A stretch of 64,000 nt of DNA from Sporosarcina sp. JAI121 (GTDB lineage: Bacteria > Bacillota > Bacilli > Bacillales_A > Planococcaceae): assembly GCF_013408665.1 (NCBI RefSeq), contig NZ_JACCCL010000001.1, positions 62,001 to 126,000 on the forward strand, read 5' to 3'. A program made the translations under genes and the position numbers. The notes under the pieces were generated by a model. It saw only the letters and a list, made by a program, of their open reading frames with translations. It ran no database searches and was not told the DNA's origin. Of this stretch, positions 16,624-25,789 are shown in pieces. Position 1 is the first letter of the stretch; the number at the start of each line of letters is the position of its first letter.

Positions 16624-17904
16624 ATGCTTACGATAAACGCTGAAAGACTAAATGGGAGAATTAAAGAACTTGCTGAAATTGGGAAAATTGGGGATACAGG
16701 TGTTTGCAGGCTTGCCCATTCATCCGAAGATAAAGAAGCCGTGTTAAAGGTTAAGAAGTGGATGGAGGAAGTCGGTCTCGCGGCAAGGATTGATAACTTT
16801 GGAAACCTGATTGGTAGATTGGAAGGGAAGGAACCTGGTGCGCCAGCGCTCATGATAGGCTCGCATATTGATTCACAACCGTATGGAGGTAGGTTTGACG
16901 GCGCTATCGGCGTCCTTGGCGCACTTGAAGTAATACAGACACTGCAAGAGCAAAAAATAACGCCTTTACTACCGATTGAATTGGCTGCATTTTCCGATGA
17001 AGAGGGAAGCCGATTTAACAAAGGATTATTCGGAGTAAGAGGCATTTTGGGTAGATTGGAAGAGGGAGAAGTAGACAGGAAAGACAAAAATGGTATCACC
17101 AGAAGAGATGCGTTAATCGAATTCGGTTGTGATCCGGATAAATTCAAGGAGTCTGAATACGATCCTTCCCAAATAGCTGCGTTTTTAGAACTTCATATTG
17201 AACAAGGGCCGGTCCTGGAGGCGAAAGGTGAGGCTATCGGTATCGTTACGGGAATTTCAGGTCCATTATGGCTTACGGTGGAGTTGACAGGTCTTGCAGG
17301 ACATGCCGGTTCGGTTCCAATGCCGATGCGGCAAGATGCACTTGTCGGCGCAGCGAAAGTGATCGTCAAGCTTAATGATCTTGCAAAAGAAATTCCGGGG
17401 GCGCCTACGGTTAGTACGGTCGGCAGTTTGCAGGTTTTCCCGGATTCCAGAAATATCATTCCGGAAAAAGTAACCTTTACAGTGGATCTGCGGGACATAG
17501 ATGAACAGCGTAGGGATGAAATTGAAAAAGATTTCCGACAAGAAATTGATAAAATTGCGACAGAAAACGGGCTGACTTGCACCATTTCAGAAGATACAAG
17601 AAATGAACCGCGTTTTTGCAGCGATAAGATCATGAGCGTTTTGAGAACAGAGAGTAAGGAAATGGGGATGAATCCTCCTGAGCTAATGAGCGGACCATTC
17701 CACGATTCACTTGCAATGTCCTATGTGTGCGATTATGGAATGATTTTCGTCCGGTCAAAAGAGGGCATCAGTCATAATCCGAAAGAATATTCAGCACCGG
17801 AAGATATCGCACTTGGTACCGAACTGCTATATAAGGCGGTCGCCAAAATCAGTTCTAATCCGACTGTTTTAACGGAGGAAGTGAAGGTTTCCGTAGAAGG
17901 GTAA
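16624..17904 (+). CDS. M20 Zn-dependent hydrolase, N-carbamoyl-amino-acid/beta-ureidopropionase type
   Basis: A 426-residue amidohydrolase of the HyuC/AllC/beta-ureidopropionase branch. Metal residues are His81 and Asp83-Asp92 (GSHIDSQP, GRFDGAIG), Glu126-Glu127 in SDEEGSRF and His191 in LELHIEQGP. GLAGHAGSVPM marks the lid domain. Relatives hydrolyse N-carbamoyl-beta-alanine, N-carbamoyl-L-amino acids or allantoate. A beta-alanine-yielding reaction would feed the aminotransferases encoded downstream, and an N-acyl-beta-alanine such as pantothenate is conceivable. AAAGGAG lies 11 bases before the ATG. It is probably in the same operon as the symporter 45 bases upstream. Confidence 0.85.
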   Translation: MLTINAERLNGRIKELAEIGKIGDTGVCRLAHSSEDKEAVLKVKKWMEEVGLAARIDNFGNLIGRLEGKEPGAPALMIGSHIDSQPYGGRFDGAIGVLGALEVIQTLQEQKITPLLPIELAAFSDEEGSRFNKGLFGVRGILGRLEEGEVDRKDKNGITRRDALIEFGCDPDKFKESEYDPSQIAAFLELHIEQGPVLEAKGEAIGIVTGISGPLWLTVELTGLAGHAGSVPMPMRQDALVGAAKVIVKLNDLAKEIPGAPTVSTVGSLQVFPDSRNIIPEKVTFTVDLRDIDEQRRDEIEKDFRQEIDKIATENGLTCTISEDTRNEPRFCSDKIMSVLRTESKEMGMNPPELMSGPFHDSLAMSYVCDYGMIFVRSKEGISHNPKEYSAPEDIALGTELLYKAVAKISSNPTVLTEEVKVSVEG

Positions 17905-17963
17905 TAGTTTACTGGGTTGGTTAATCAAACAAAATGAGAAATAACAGTTAGGATGATGATTTT

Positions 17964-19586
17964 ATGGATAAGAGATACTTATTTGTAGACGGTGAAGTGA
18001 TAACGGTAAACAACGAAAATCAAGTGGTCGAAGCGGTAGCAGTACAGGGAAGCCGTATAATTGCGGTTGGGAGTACAGAAGATATTTTGCAACTGCAAGA
18101 TGATCATAGCGAAGTAATCGATTTAAACGGTCGTACTCTAATGCCAGGAATTATTGATTCTCATCTTCATATTACGATGTACGGAACGAATGAGCTTTCC
18201 GTCTCCTGTAAAAATGACTCCATAACCTCAATACAAGATTTACTACAGCTATTGAAAGAACAAGCAGCGATGACACCAAGTGGGGAATGGATTAGAGCCT
18301 GGGGGTATCATGATCAAAAAATAGCAGACAAGCGCTTCCCGACAAAAGAAGAGCTCGATTCCGTTTCCACAGATCATCCAATAATTGTAATCCGTGCATG
18401 CAGTCATATATCTGCTGTTAACAGTTATGCACTCCGCTGCGCATCAATCGATAAAAACACACCTAATCCGGAAGGTGGAATTATTGAACGAGATGGAGAT
18501 GGTGAAGCGACGGGGCTCCTTCTGGAAAACGCCCATATGCAAATGTTTCAAGTAGCGGCATTCTCCAAAGATGAAATCGGTGAGGCTCATGCTGTTGCGT
18601 CAGAGCATTTTTCAAAAGCCGGAATCACCTCTATCCATGACGCCTCGGGATATGGAACTTCCAATTTGCGAGCTCTTCAGCAAGACTCTGCAAAAGGAAT
18701 TATTAAGCAAAGAGTATATGCAATGGGGGGCGCGCTAAGTAAATCGGAGAATGTTGTAAAGGCGCTTCTTAACTCTGGAATAGTGACAGGCCTTGGGAAT
18801 GATCGGTTTAAAATCGGTCCTGTGAAAGTTTTTCTGGACGGCAGCAGTAGCGGTCCGACAATCTGGACAAGAGAGCCATATACTAGTGATTCCTCAGACT
18901 TCGGGGTCCATTACTTCGAACAGGAACAGTTAGAGGAATTGTTTATCCCGGCACATGAGCAAGGGTGGCAAATTACGGCCCATGCACAAGGCGATGCGGC
19001 TATTAATATGTTGTTAACTTGTATTGAAAAAGCGAACAAATTGTATCCCCGAAAAGACGCACGACACCGTATTGAACATGCAGGGATCGCCGCTCCAGAC
19101 CTAATTGAAAGGATGAAAATACAAGGGGTCATACCGACTCCGAATCCCGCATTTTTACATGAATACGGAGATGGCTATTGTGTGAGCTATGGAAAGAGAG
19201 CCGAGCAAATGTATCCGCTGGCAAGTTACTTGGAGGCAGGGGTTCCTGCAGCTATAGCTTCCGATTGCCCAGTCACGGATTTTTCACCAATGCGTGGAAT
19301 CCATAGCGCACTCACAAGACTATCACAGAACGGAAAAGTGATTGGGGAAAAAGAAACGATTTCATTACTGGATGCAATTCGCATGTATACCATTAATGGG
19401 GCATATGCTTCGTTCAGTGAAAATGAGACAGGGTCAATCGAACCGGGGAAACTAGCGGATTTAATCATTTTAGATCAATCGATAATACAGTCAAAAGTCG
19501 AGGGAATTCCATTTGTGCAAGTGGAGTTTACGATGATTGATGGTGAAGTTGTTTATGAGAGACTGCCGGAAAAAGCAAACTCTTGA
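17964..19586 (+). CDS. YtcJ-like metal-dependent amidohydrolase
   Basis: A 540-residue protein of the amidohydrolase superfamily (Amidohydro_3). The composite beta domain LFVDGEVITVNNENQVVEAV and the metal-binding DSHLHITMYG open it. GSSSGPTIWTREPY, HAQGDAA and RIEHAG follow, then IASDCPVTDFSPM and the family tail GSIEPGKLADLIILD. The founder YtcJ has no settled substrate. Relatives act on N-substituted amides and exocyclic bonds. It is gene eight of the operon starting at 10282, between two other amide hydrolases, so it probably handles a related compound. The broad class is sure, the substrate unknown. Confidence 0.85.
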   Translation: MDKRYLFVDGEVITVNNENQVVEAVAVQGSRIIAVGSTEDILQLQDDHSEVIDLNGRTLMPGIIDSHLHITMYGTNELSVSCKNDSITSIQDLLQLLKEQAAMTPSGEWIRAWGYHDQKIADKRFPTKEELDSVSTDHPIIVIRACSHISAVNSYALRCASIDKNTPNPEGGIIERDGDGEATGLLLENAHMQMFQVAAFSKDEIGEAHAVASEHFSKAGITSIHDASGYGTSNLRALQQDSAKGIIKQRVYAMGGALSKSENVVKALLNSGIVTGLGNDRFKIGPVKVFLDGSSSGPTIWTREPYTSDSSDFGVHYFEQEQLEELFIPAHEQGWQITAHAQGDAAINMLLTCIEKANKLYPRKDARHRIEHAGIAAPDLIERMKIQGVIPTPNPAFLHEYGDGYCVSYGKRAEQMYPLASYLEAGVPAAIASDCPVTDFSPMRGIHSALTRLSQNGKVIGEKETISLLDAIRMYTINGAYASFSENETGSIEPGKLADLIILDQSIIQSKVEGIPFVQVEFTMIDGEVVYERLPEKANS

Positions 19587-19601
19587 TAGGGATGTGAAGC
19601 C

Positions 19602-20645
19602 TTGAAAACGATTGAACTACACGGAACATCTTTTAGTATTGGATTGAAACACGGTGTGCAAGGAAAGAAAGAAGTTCATCGCAGTTTGGAAACGTATGAG
19701 CAACTATTTAAGGGGTATGCCTCATTGTCATGGAAAAAAGCAAAGGAAAAAGCACTTTTGCACTTCAATGCAATTGAAGCCTATCGTCCAGAATACCTTG
19801 ATGAAATGGAAGGTATTGCACGGGGAGCGGGTGTGGAATTTGAGGATATACTTACATTGAATGCTAGAAGTGAAATTGCACTGACAAATTCCCCGGATGG
19901 CTGTACCTCATTGGCCATAACCGAGCCGAGAAGTTCAAAAACATGGTTAGCACAAAATTGGGATTGGAAAGGGGAGCAAACCGATTCCCTTTTATTTTTA
20001 AAAATCGAGCAGCCAAATAAACCTAACATTGAAATGGTTACAGAAGGCGGCATTATCGGGAAAATTGGTTGTAATGATTCAGGGATTGGGGTTTGCTTGA
20101 ATGCACTGTTGACCCGCACTTGCGAGGCGAAAGTCCCGATCCATCTTGGATTACGGGCGGTGTTAGATTCGTATACTTTTGAAGAGGCATTATCGTCAGT
20201 CGATCATAACCAAATGGCGTCCCCTGCTCACTTTTTAATCGCTTCAAAAGAGAAGAAGATGATGAGTGTTGAGGTATCTCCAATCTATACCGCAAAAATC
20301 GGCCCGAAAGATGGAGTACTCCTACACACGAATCATATTTGTGAACTTGCAATGCGAAATGAAGTTTTTGATAGCCCTCATGATGATTCATATCAACGCC
20401 TAAAAGTAATCGATAAGCTTGTAAATTCCCTAGACTGCGATCCAGACGCCGATGACATCTTTTCTTTATTAGCCGATCATGACAATTACCCTGACTCCAT
20501 ATGTCGCCATGGAAATCCAAGTAAATTAACGCATGAAAATATGGAAACCGTTTTTAGTATTGTTATGGATTTAACGAGTAATAAGGTTGCACTGATTTTG
20601 GGGAATCCTTGTTTGAGTAAAAAGGCGGGCACTACAATATACTGA
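19602..20645 (+). CDS. C45-family Ntn hydrolase (acyltransferase/penicillin-acylase-like)
   Basis: A 347-residue protein of the peptidase C45 family, related to isopenicillin-N acyltransferase. Autocatalytic cleavage is expected before Cys101 in the motif DGCTSLA, which becomes the N-terminal nucleophile. NARSEIAL upstream and TWLAQNWDW and GGIIGKIGCNDSGIGVCLN downstream are conserved parts. Such enzymes hydrolyse amides of small acyl groups. Translation probably starts with TTG at 19602, 15 bases after the previous stop, behind AGGGATGTG. It ends the operon and is followed by a shared terminator. It is a third candidate for the amidase that releases beta-alanine from the imported substrate. 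Confidence 0.8.
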   Translation: MKTIELHGTSFSIGLKHGVQGKKEVHRSLETYEQLFKGYASLSWKKAKEKALLHFNAIEAYRPEYLDEMEGIARGAGVEFEDILTLNARSEIALTNSPDGCTSLAITEPRSSKTWLAQNWDWKGEQTDSLLFLKIEQPNKPNIEMVTEGGIIGKIGCNDSGIGVCLNALLTRTCEAKVPIHLGLRAVLDSYTFEEALSSVDHNQMASPAHFLIASKEKKMMSVEVSPIYTAKIGPKDGVLLHTNHICELAMRNEVFDSPHDDSYQRLKVIDKLVNSLDCDPDADDIFSLLADHDNYPDSICRHGNPSKLTHENMETVFSIVMDLTSNKVALILGNPCLSKKAGTTIY

Positions 20646-20662
20646 TGAATTTATATTCAAGA

Positions 20663-20710
20663 GAAGAAAAGCCACTTTGCTTCAGGGAGCAAATGAGGCT
20701 TTCTTTTCTT
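20663..20710. terminator. Terminator shared by the catabolic operon and pucR
   Basis: Nested stems AAAGCC/GGCTTT and TTTGCTT/GAGCAAA with T-rich ends on both strands. The hairpin overlaps the last codons of the regulator gene. Confidence 0.75.
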
Positions 20711-22343
20711 CTACTGTATTGTTTCCCAAAAGATCATGCGCTTTAATGGCGATTTCTAAGGCAAGGCGATTCGCAGGTTCCATGAAATCATCGCCAAGAA
20801 GTTGTTGAAGTTTTTCTATACGATGATATAGAGTCTGCCGGACGACGAAAAGACGTTCCGCCGCTTCTTTCTTGGACCCCATATGCTCTAAATAAATAGA
20901 AAGCGTTTCTAAAAGGTCGCTTTCTGTTTTTTCGTCGTAGTCGATTAGCGGCCCCAAGTGATCATGAATATAAGTTTCAAGATATCCGTTCTTTTTTAAA
21001 GGGAGGAGAATTCGATAGACCCCCAAATCTTCATAAAAATACGATTTCAAGGAGGTCGCCTCAAGCAGTTTCAGGACCTCGCCAGCTTCTTGATAGCCCC
21101 TTGTAACATCTGAAATATCCTTATAGACTGTACTGATGCCAAACGTGCATTTTGTACCGTCAATAAATTCATTTTCATTCGTTTCCATAATACTTTCAAT
21201 AATTTGATGGAATCGTCCCGTTTCCACTTTTAAATGGTCTGCAGCTATAAAAGATGCGATAATCGCTATTTCGCTTCTTTTCGAAGATACAGCTGGAAAG
21301 AAACCGTGGTGTTTAAAAAGGGAACGGATGATCATCGACCTTTGCAGTTTGATTTCATCCCAGTCGTTTTCACTCCAATTCATTTCAGAGTTATTCATCT
21401 GTATTCGAAAAACCCTGTAATGGAGATTTCTACTGGCGGATGGTAAAAAGGTTTGTAAATCGTCAATTTCATAATGTTGTCCATTCAATAGATTTCGAAC
21501 AAATTCGTCTTCCAAGTTCTGTTTTCGTTCTTCAATAGTTCGATTTCTTAACAAAATTTGTGCAATCGCTAACGCTGCACGATCTAATACAAGGAAGAAA
21601 AATTCATCGGGAAGGGATTCCTTCACTTGTAGACACAGATTTCCCCATACTTGACCAAGCCCTCTGACAGGCATGAGTGCAAAAGTTTTATTGTCGATAG
21701 TAAAAAGCCTTTTTTCTGGATTATTCGATTTAGAGGAATCTAAATAGTTCCGAATAGATCCTTCCAATTCTTTCGTTTCTGCAGGGTAATAATAAGGTTT
21801 TACACTATCGGTGATAAATAAAACACTCTGTTGGAAGTAGTGATACAGTTCTTTTAGGATTTTTAATATACCGTTTGAGGAAAGGGAAAGCTCTATGAAT
21901 TCCCGTGATAACTTATCCAATTGAGAAAGCATTTTGTGATGTTGATTGACGATTAGTGTATGGAGATCCTGGGTAATGTCCACGAACTTAACGACTTTCT
22001 CAAAAACGATGATTGGAAAGTCATGTTCATCTGCCAATTTGATAAGTTCAATTGGAACTTTCATAAAATAGGAACCCATTTCAATACAGATGCAAGCCGC
22101 GCCTTTTTCGATTAACTTTTTGACATACATAAGCTGGGTAGGTAAGTCCAATTGTAAGCCGACACCTGTCGTAAGAATCAGCTCTCCCCCGTTAATCAGT
22201 GATTCAAACTCTTTTACTTCTAATATGTGTGACCATCTAACTTTCCGGTCCAGCCCTTCTTTTCCGGCAATAACTTTCGCGTATTTAAACAAATCCCTTT
22301 CCAGAATATCTTTAACCGTCAATTTTAATTCATTCAACTTCAA
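20682..22343 (-). CDS. PucR-family transcriptional regulator
   Basis: A 553-residue regulator with an N-terminal PucR sensing domain (residues 1-125, LTVKDILERDLFKYAKVIAG, GGELILTTG). A central GGDEF-like or signal-binding part follows, with a C-terminal helix-turn-helix (GSKKEAAERLFVVRQTLYHR, about residues 495-525). Relatives control purine, proline, GABA and other nitrogen catabolism, mostly as activators that respond to a pathway intermediate. It faces away from the first semialdehyde dehydrogenase gene and lies between two degradative operons. The motif GACAAAGTGTRA found before three units here is its best candidate site. The inducer is unknown. Confidence 0.85.
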   Translation of the reverse strand: MKLNELKLTVKDILERDLFKYAKVIAGKEGLDRKVRWSHILEVKEFESLINGGELILTTGVGLQLDLPTQLMYVKKLIEKGAACICIEMGSYFMKVPIELIKLADEHDFPIIVFEKVVKFVDITQDLHTLIVNQHHKMLSQLDKLSREFIELSLSSNGILKILKELYHYFQQSVLFITDSVKPYYYPAETKELEGSIRNYLDSSKSNNPEKRLFTIDNKTFALMPVRGLGQVWGNLCLQVKESLPDEFFFLVLDRAALAIAQILLRNRTIEERKQNLEDEFVRNLLNGQHYEIDDLQTFLPSASRNLHYRVFRIQMNNSEMNWSENDWDEIKLQRSMIIRSLFKHHGFFPAVSSKRSEIAIIASFIAADHLKVETGRFHQIIESIMETNENEFIDGTKCTFGISTVYKDISDVTRGYQEAGEVLKLLEATSLKSYFYEDLGVYRILLPLKKNGYLETYIHDHLGPLIDYDEKTESDLLETLSIYLEHMGSKKEAAERLFVVRQTLYHRIEKLQQLLGDDFMEPANRLALEIAIKAHDLLGNNTVEEKKASFAP

Positions 22344-22381
22344 AGCACCTCCACAACGTTAAACTAATTGTCCAATGATTA

Positions 22382-22393
22382 GACAAAGTGTAA
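22382..22393 (+). promoter_or_regulatory. Shared motif GACAAAGTGTRA, site B
   Basis: GACAAAGTGTAA sits between pucR and the first mmsA, about 48 bases before the likely start point of mmsA (TATATT at 22423-22428). It is the left end of an inverted pair TTAGAC...GTCTAA (22380-22409). Position and repetition suggest an activator site, inferred for the PucR protein. Confidence 0.5.
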
Positions 22394-22486
22394 ATTGAAA
22401 CTAGTCTAAATTATTTGTAAAGTATATTATGAAGTCTAACGAAAATAGCATCAACTAGCAAGGGAAATAGAATAGGAGGAATACAA

Positions 22487-23950
22487 ATGACAGTCACAGA
22501 AGTGAAAAAGAAAACGCTTTCAAATTTCATCAATGGACAATGGGTAAAATCAACGACAGATAAATATGAAGAGGTACCGAATCCTGCGACGGGAGAAATC
22601 CTAGCGGAAGTTCCCATTTCTACGCTTGAAGATTTGGATATAGCGGTAGAGGCAGCAAAAACGGCATTTGCAAAATGGAAGAAGGTTGCTGTGCCACAAC
22701 GTTCAAGAATCCTATTTAAATATCAGCAATTGTTAATAGAGAACTGGGAAGCACTCGCAAGGATCATAACGATTGAAAACGGCAAAAATTATGCTGAAGC
22801 TTATGGTGAAGTGCAGCGCGGCATTGAGTGTGTCGAGTTTGCCGCAGGTGCGCCTACATTAATGATGGGTCATCAGCTTCCTGATATCGCGACGAATATT
22901 GAATCGGGCATGTACCGCTATCCGATTGGGGTCATTGGTGGAATTACACCATTCAACTTCCCGATGATGGTGCCCTGCTGGATGTTCCCTCTAGCCATTG
23001 CGAGTGGAAATACGTTCATTCTAAAACCGTCAGAGCGGACCCCTCTTCTGGCAAACCGTCTTGCAGAATTGCTGCATGAAGCAGGGTTGCCTGATGGTGT
23101 ATTCAATGTGGTACACGGCGCCCATGATGTCGTGAACGGTATTCTTAATCATCCAGATATTCCGGCGGTATCGTTTGTAGGTTCCCAGCCAGTCGCTGAG
23201 TACGTCTACAAAACGGGAACTTCGAATGGCAAGCGTGTTCAAGCATTAGCAGGCGCTAAAAACCATACAATTGTCATGCCGGATGCGGATATGGATTTGA
23301 CTGTCACGAATATTATTAATGCGGCTTTTGGATCTGCAGGGGAGAGATGTATGGCTTGTGCGGTCGTCGTTGCAGTCGGCGATGTTGCGGATGAATTAGT
23401 CGAAAGATTAGTAGATGAGTCCAATAAAATGACAATTGGTAATGGGTTGGAAGAAGGTATATTCCTTGGGCCTGTCATTCGGGATTCGCATAAAGACAAA
23501 ACACTTGGTTACATCGAATCGGGCATTGAAGAAGGCGCTAAACTGTTACGTGATGGTCGCGATGATAAGTCCACTTCTGAAGGCGGTTATTTTGTCGGGC
23601 CGACGATTTTCGATAATGTTACTCAAGAAATGAAGATTTGGAAGGAAGAAATTTTTGCTCCTGTATTGTCTATTGTTCGAGTGGCTACATTAGAGGAAGC
23701 GATTGAGCTTGCGAACAAATCGGAGTTTGCAAACGGTGCTTGTTTGTTCACTGACAGCGCGAAGGCGATTCGCCAGTTTAGAGAAGAAATCGATGCAGGA
23801 ATGCTTGGCGTTAATCTTGGTGTTCCAGCTCCAATGGCATTCTTCCCGTTCTCCGGCTACAAAAAGTCGTTTTACGGCGATCTTCACGCGAATGGCCGCG
23901 ATGGAATTGAATTTTACACAAGGAAGAAAATGTTGACGGCACGTCACTAA
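22487..23950 (+). CDS. mmsA: CoA-acylating (methyl)malonate-semialdehyde dehydrogenase, copy 1
   Basis: A 487-residue CoA-dependent aldehyde dehydrogenase of the MmsA/IolA group. It turns malonate semialdehyde into acetyl-CoA, or methylmalonate semialdehyde into propionyl-CoA, with loss of CO2. [32 protein letters not shown] and the nucleophile Cys288 in [13 protein letters not shown] are diagnostic. It lacks the usual catalytic Glu, as MmsA proteins do. It forms a pair with the omega-aminotransferase 40 bases downstream, which would supply malonate semialdehyde from beta-alanine. TAGGAGG precedes the ATG. A cre-like sequence (AGAAAACGCTTTCA, one mismatch) lies just inside the coding region at 22509-22522. 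Confidence 0.92.
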   Translation: MTVTEVKKKTLSNFINGQWVKSTTDKYEEVPNPATGEILAEVPISTLEDLDIAVEAAKTAFAKWKKVAVPQRSRILFKYQQLLIENWEALARIITIENGKNYAEAYGEVQRGIECVEFAAGAPTLMMGHQLPDIATNIESGMYRYPIGVIGGITPFNFPMMVPCWMFPLAIASGNTFILKPSERTPLLANRLAELLHEAGLPDGVFNVVHGAHDVVNGILNHPDIPAVSFVGSQPVAEYVYKTGTSNGKRVQALAGAKNHTIVMPDADMDLTVTNIINAAFGSAGERCMACAVVVAVGDVADELVERLVDESNKMTIGNGLEEGIFLGPVIRDSHKDKTLGYIESGIEEGAKLLRDGRDDKSTSEGGYFVGPTIFDNVTQEMKIWKEEIFAPVLSIVRVATLEEAIELANKSEFANGACLFTDSAKAIRQFREEIDAGMLGVNLGVPAPMAFFPFSGYKKSFYGDLHANGRDGIEFYTRKKMLTARH

Positions 23951-23990
23951 TGTAAGAATTTGATTGTGAAAATAGAAGGGAGTAGAGGAA

Positions 23991-25352
23991 ATGACTATAG
24001 CAAAAGAAACTACAAAGTCATTAGTTGAAAAGGACCGGGAAAACGTTTGGCACCATATTTCTGCCTATAATGAAAAAAGCCCCCCAATGGTAGTAGAGAG
24101 TGGGGAAGGTGCTTGGATTACAGACCATAATGGAAACCGTTACCTTGATGCAATGTCCGGACTTTGGTGTGTGAACGTCGGGTACGGTCGTGAGGAATTG
24201 GCGAAAGCCGCATATGAACAGATGAAAAAGTTGGCCTATGTGCCGATGACACAAAGCCATGAACCGGCAATTGAATTGGCTGAGAAGTTGAATGAAATGC
24301 TCGGCAATGATTACAAAATCTTTTATTCCAACAGTGGATCCGATGCTAATGAAGTAGCGTTTAAACTTGCGCGTCAATACCACCAACAGAACGGGGAACC
24401 ATCCCGATTCAAATTCATTTCCCGCTACCGGGCCTACCATGGTAGTTCAATGGGGGCAATGGCAGCGACAGGACAGGCACTGCGGAAATACAAGTATGAA
24501 CCGCTTGCGCCGGGATTCTTGCACATTGCACCACCGGATAATTATCGCAGACCTGCGGGGCAGTCCGTTGAAGAATACAACATACAGCGCGCCCAAGAGT
24601 TTGAAGAGAAAATCATTTGGGAACAGAAGGAAACAATTGCCGGGATTATTATGGAACCGCTCATTACAGGAGGGGGTATCCTGATTCCGCATCCGGTCTA
24701 TTTGGAAAAGGTTCAGGAAATCTGTAATCGCCATGGGGTCCTTCTGATTATTGATGAAGTTATTTGCGGATTCGGACGTACCGGAAAAACATTTGGGCAT
24801 CAGCACTTTAATTTGAAGCCGGATATTATTACGATGGCGAAGGGGCTGACGAGTGCTTACTTGCCACTATCAGTAACAGCCATTCGAAAAGATATTTATG
24901 AAAAGTTTGATACAGGTGAAGATAACAGCCACTTCCGTCACGTCAATACTTTCGGCGGGAATCCAGCGGCATGCGCAGTCGCGTTGAAGAATCTTGAAAT
25001 CATTGAGAGAGAAAATCTTGTCGAACGGTCGGCTGAGCTTGGCGAGCGTCTTCTGAAAGAGTTGGCAAGCTTGAAGAATCATCCGTTTGTTGGCGATATC
25101 CGCGGGCTCGGATTCCTATTGGGTATCGAGCTTGTTGAGAATAAGGAAACGAAAGAGCCCGCTACCAACGCCCGCGTCGCAAAGATTATCGGGGAATGCA
25201 AAGCGAATGGACTTATCATCGGAAGGAACGGCGATACAGTTGCTGGCTTTAATAATATCCTGGCGCTGAGCCCGCCGCTGTCTTGTACCGATGAAGACCT
25301 TGATTTCATTATTGCGGTCATGAAGAAAGTGTTTAAGGAAAACGAAGCTTGA
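23991..25352 (+). CDS. Class III omega-aminotransferase (beta-alanine--pyruvate type), copy 1
   Basis: A 453-residue PLP-dependent aminotransferase of fold type I. The PLP lysine is Lys284 in TMAKGLTSAY, and IIDEVICGFGRTGK holds the conserved Asp. SNSGSDANEVAFKLAR binds cofactor phosphate. Family members move an omega-amino group (beta-alanine, taurine, beta-aminoisobutyrate, GABA) to pyruvate or 2-oxoglutarate. The pairing with MmsA points to beta-alanine or beta-aminoisobutyrate. It is about 90 percent identical by eye to the copy at 27402. GAGTAGAGGAA precedes the ATG. The exact amino donor is an inference from context. Confidence 0.9.
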   Translation: MTIAKETTKSLVEKDRENVWHHISAYNEKSPPMVVESGEGAWITDHNGNRYLDAMSGLWCVNVGYGREELAKAAYEQMKKLAYVPMTQSHEPAIELAEKLNEMLGNDYKIFYSNSGSDANEVAFKLARQYHQQNGEPSRFKFISRYRAYHGSSMGAMAATGQALRKYKYEPLAPGFLHIAPPDNYRRPAGQSVEEYNIQRAQEFEEKIIWEQKETIAGIIMEPLITGGGILIPHPVYLEKVQEICNRHGVLLIIDEVICGFGRTGKTFGHQHFNLKPDIITMAKGLTSAYLPLSVTAIRKDIYEKFDTGEDNSHFRHVNTFGGNPAACAVALKNLEIIERENLVERSAELGERLLKELASLKNHPFVGDIRGLGFLLGIELVENKETKEPATNARVAKIIGECKANGLIIGRNGDTVAGFNNILALSPPLSCTDEDLDFIIAVMKKVFKENEA

Positions 25353-25384
25353 TATATATGTTGAACAAATGTATACCTATGTAA

Positions 25385-25480
25385 ACTAAGCGAAGGCGCT
25401 TTACTGGGGTAGCCGAAGCCGTAAGCAGCGGTCAGGCTTATGACGAGAGGCATCCTCAAAGCGCTGAAGCGCATTTGAAG
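25385..25480 (+). repeat. Intergenic repeat family, copy 2 (complete)
   Basis: The most complete plus-strand copy. ACTAAGCGAAGGCGCTTT, GGGGTAGCCGAAGCC and TAAGC form the left half, and GGCTTA, GAGAGGCATCC, AAAGCGCTGAAGCG and TTGAAG the right. Left and right blocks pair as GCGCTTT/AAAGCGC, GGGGTAGCC/GGCATCCTC (imperfect) and TAAGC/GCTTA, so the whole can fold into one long hairpin. Confidence 0.8.
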
Positions 25481-25509
25481 AGATTTTATATTTAAATATT
25501 TTTTAGAGT

Positions 25510-25558
25510 AAAACAGGCAAATGCCCCTAGTACCATACTAGGGGCATTTGCCTGTTTT
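25510..25558 (+). terminator. Terminator after the first mmsA-aminotransferase pair
   Basis: A perfect 21-base stem: AAAACAGGCAAATGCCCC... pairs with ...GGGGCATTTGCCTGTTTT around a 7-base loop. Confidence 0.9.
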
Positions 25559-25619
25559 ATAGGAAATGAAATTCACTTCAATTAGAATCGGTGTTCTAAG
25601 GAAACTATATTTCGTTTTG

Positions 25620-25642
25620 GACAAAGTGTAAAGTCAAAGTGT
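25620..25642 (+). promoter_or_regulatory. Shared motif GACAAAGTGTRA, site C (tandem)
   Basis: GACAAAGTGT is followed after three As by GTCAAAGTGT, a direct repeat with 13-base period. A good -10 (TATAAT, 25688-25693) lies downstream without a matching -35, which suits activation by a bound protein. No other element is evident between here and the gene at 25790. Confidence 0.5.
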
Positions 25643-25789
25643 TTTAATTTATACAAAACGTCAAGCAGAAGTCAAAATTTCTATTAATATAATGATAAGG
25701 CAAAGCAGAATTTAGTTTGACTATTTTCAAATGATTGAAAGGGAAAGTGTCAACAACTTACAAAAACTAAAACAGGGGGTTAACTAAAT

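Noticed and set aside
8331-25480. Intergenic repeats as a CRISPR array.
   Set aside because: Copies are kilobases apart, differ in length and orientation, and have no regular spacers or cas genes.
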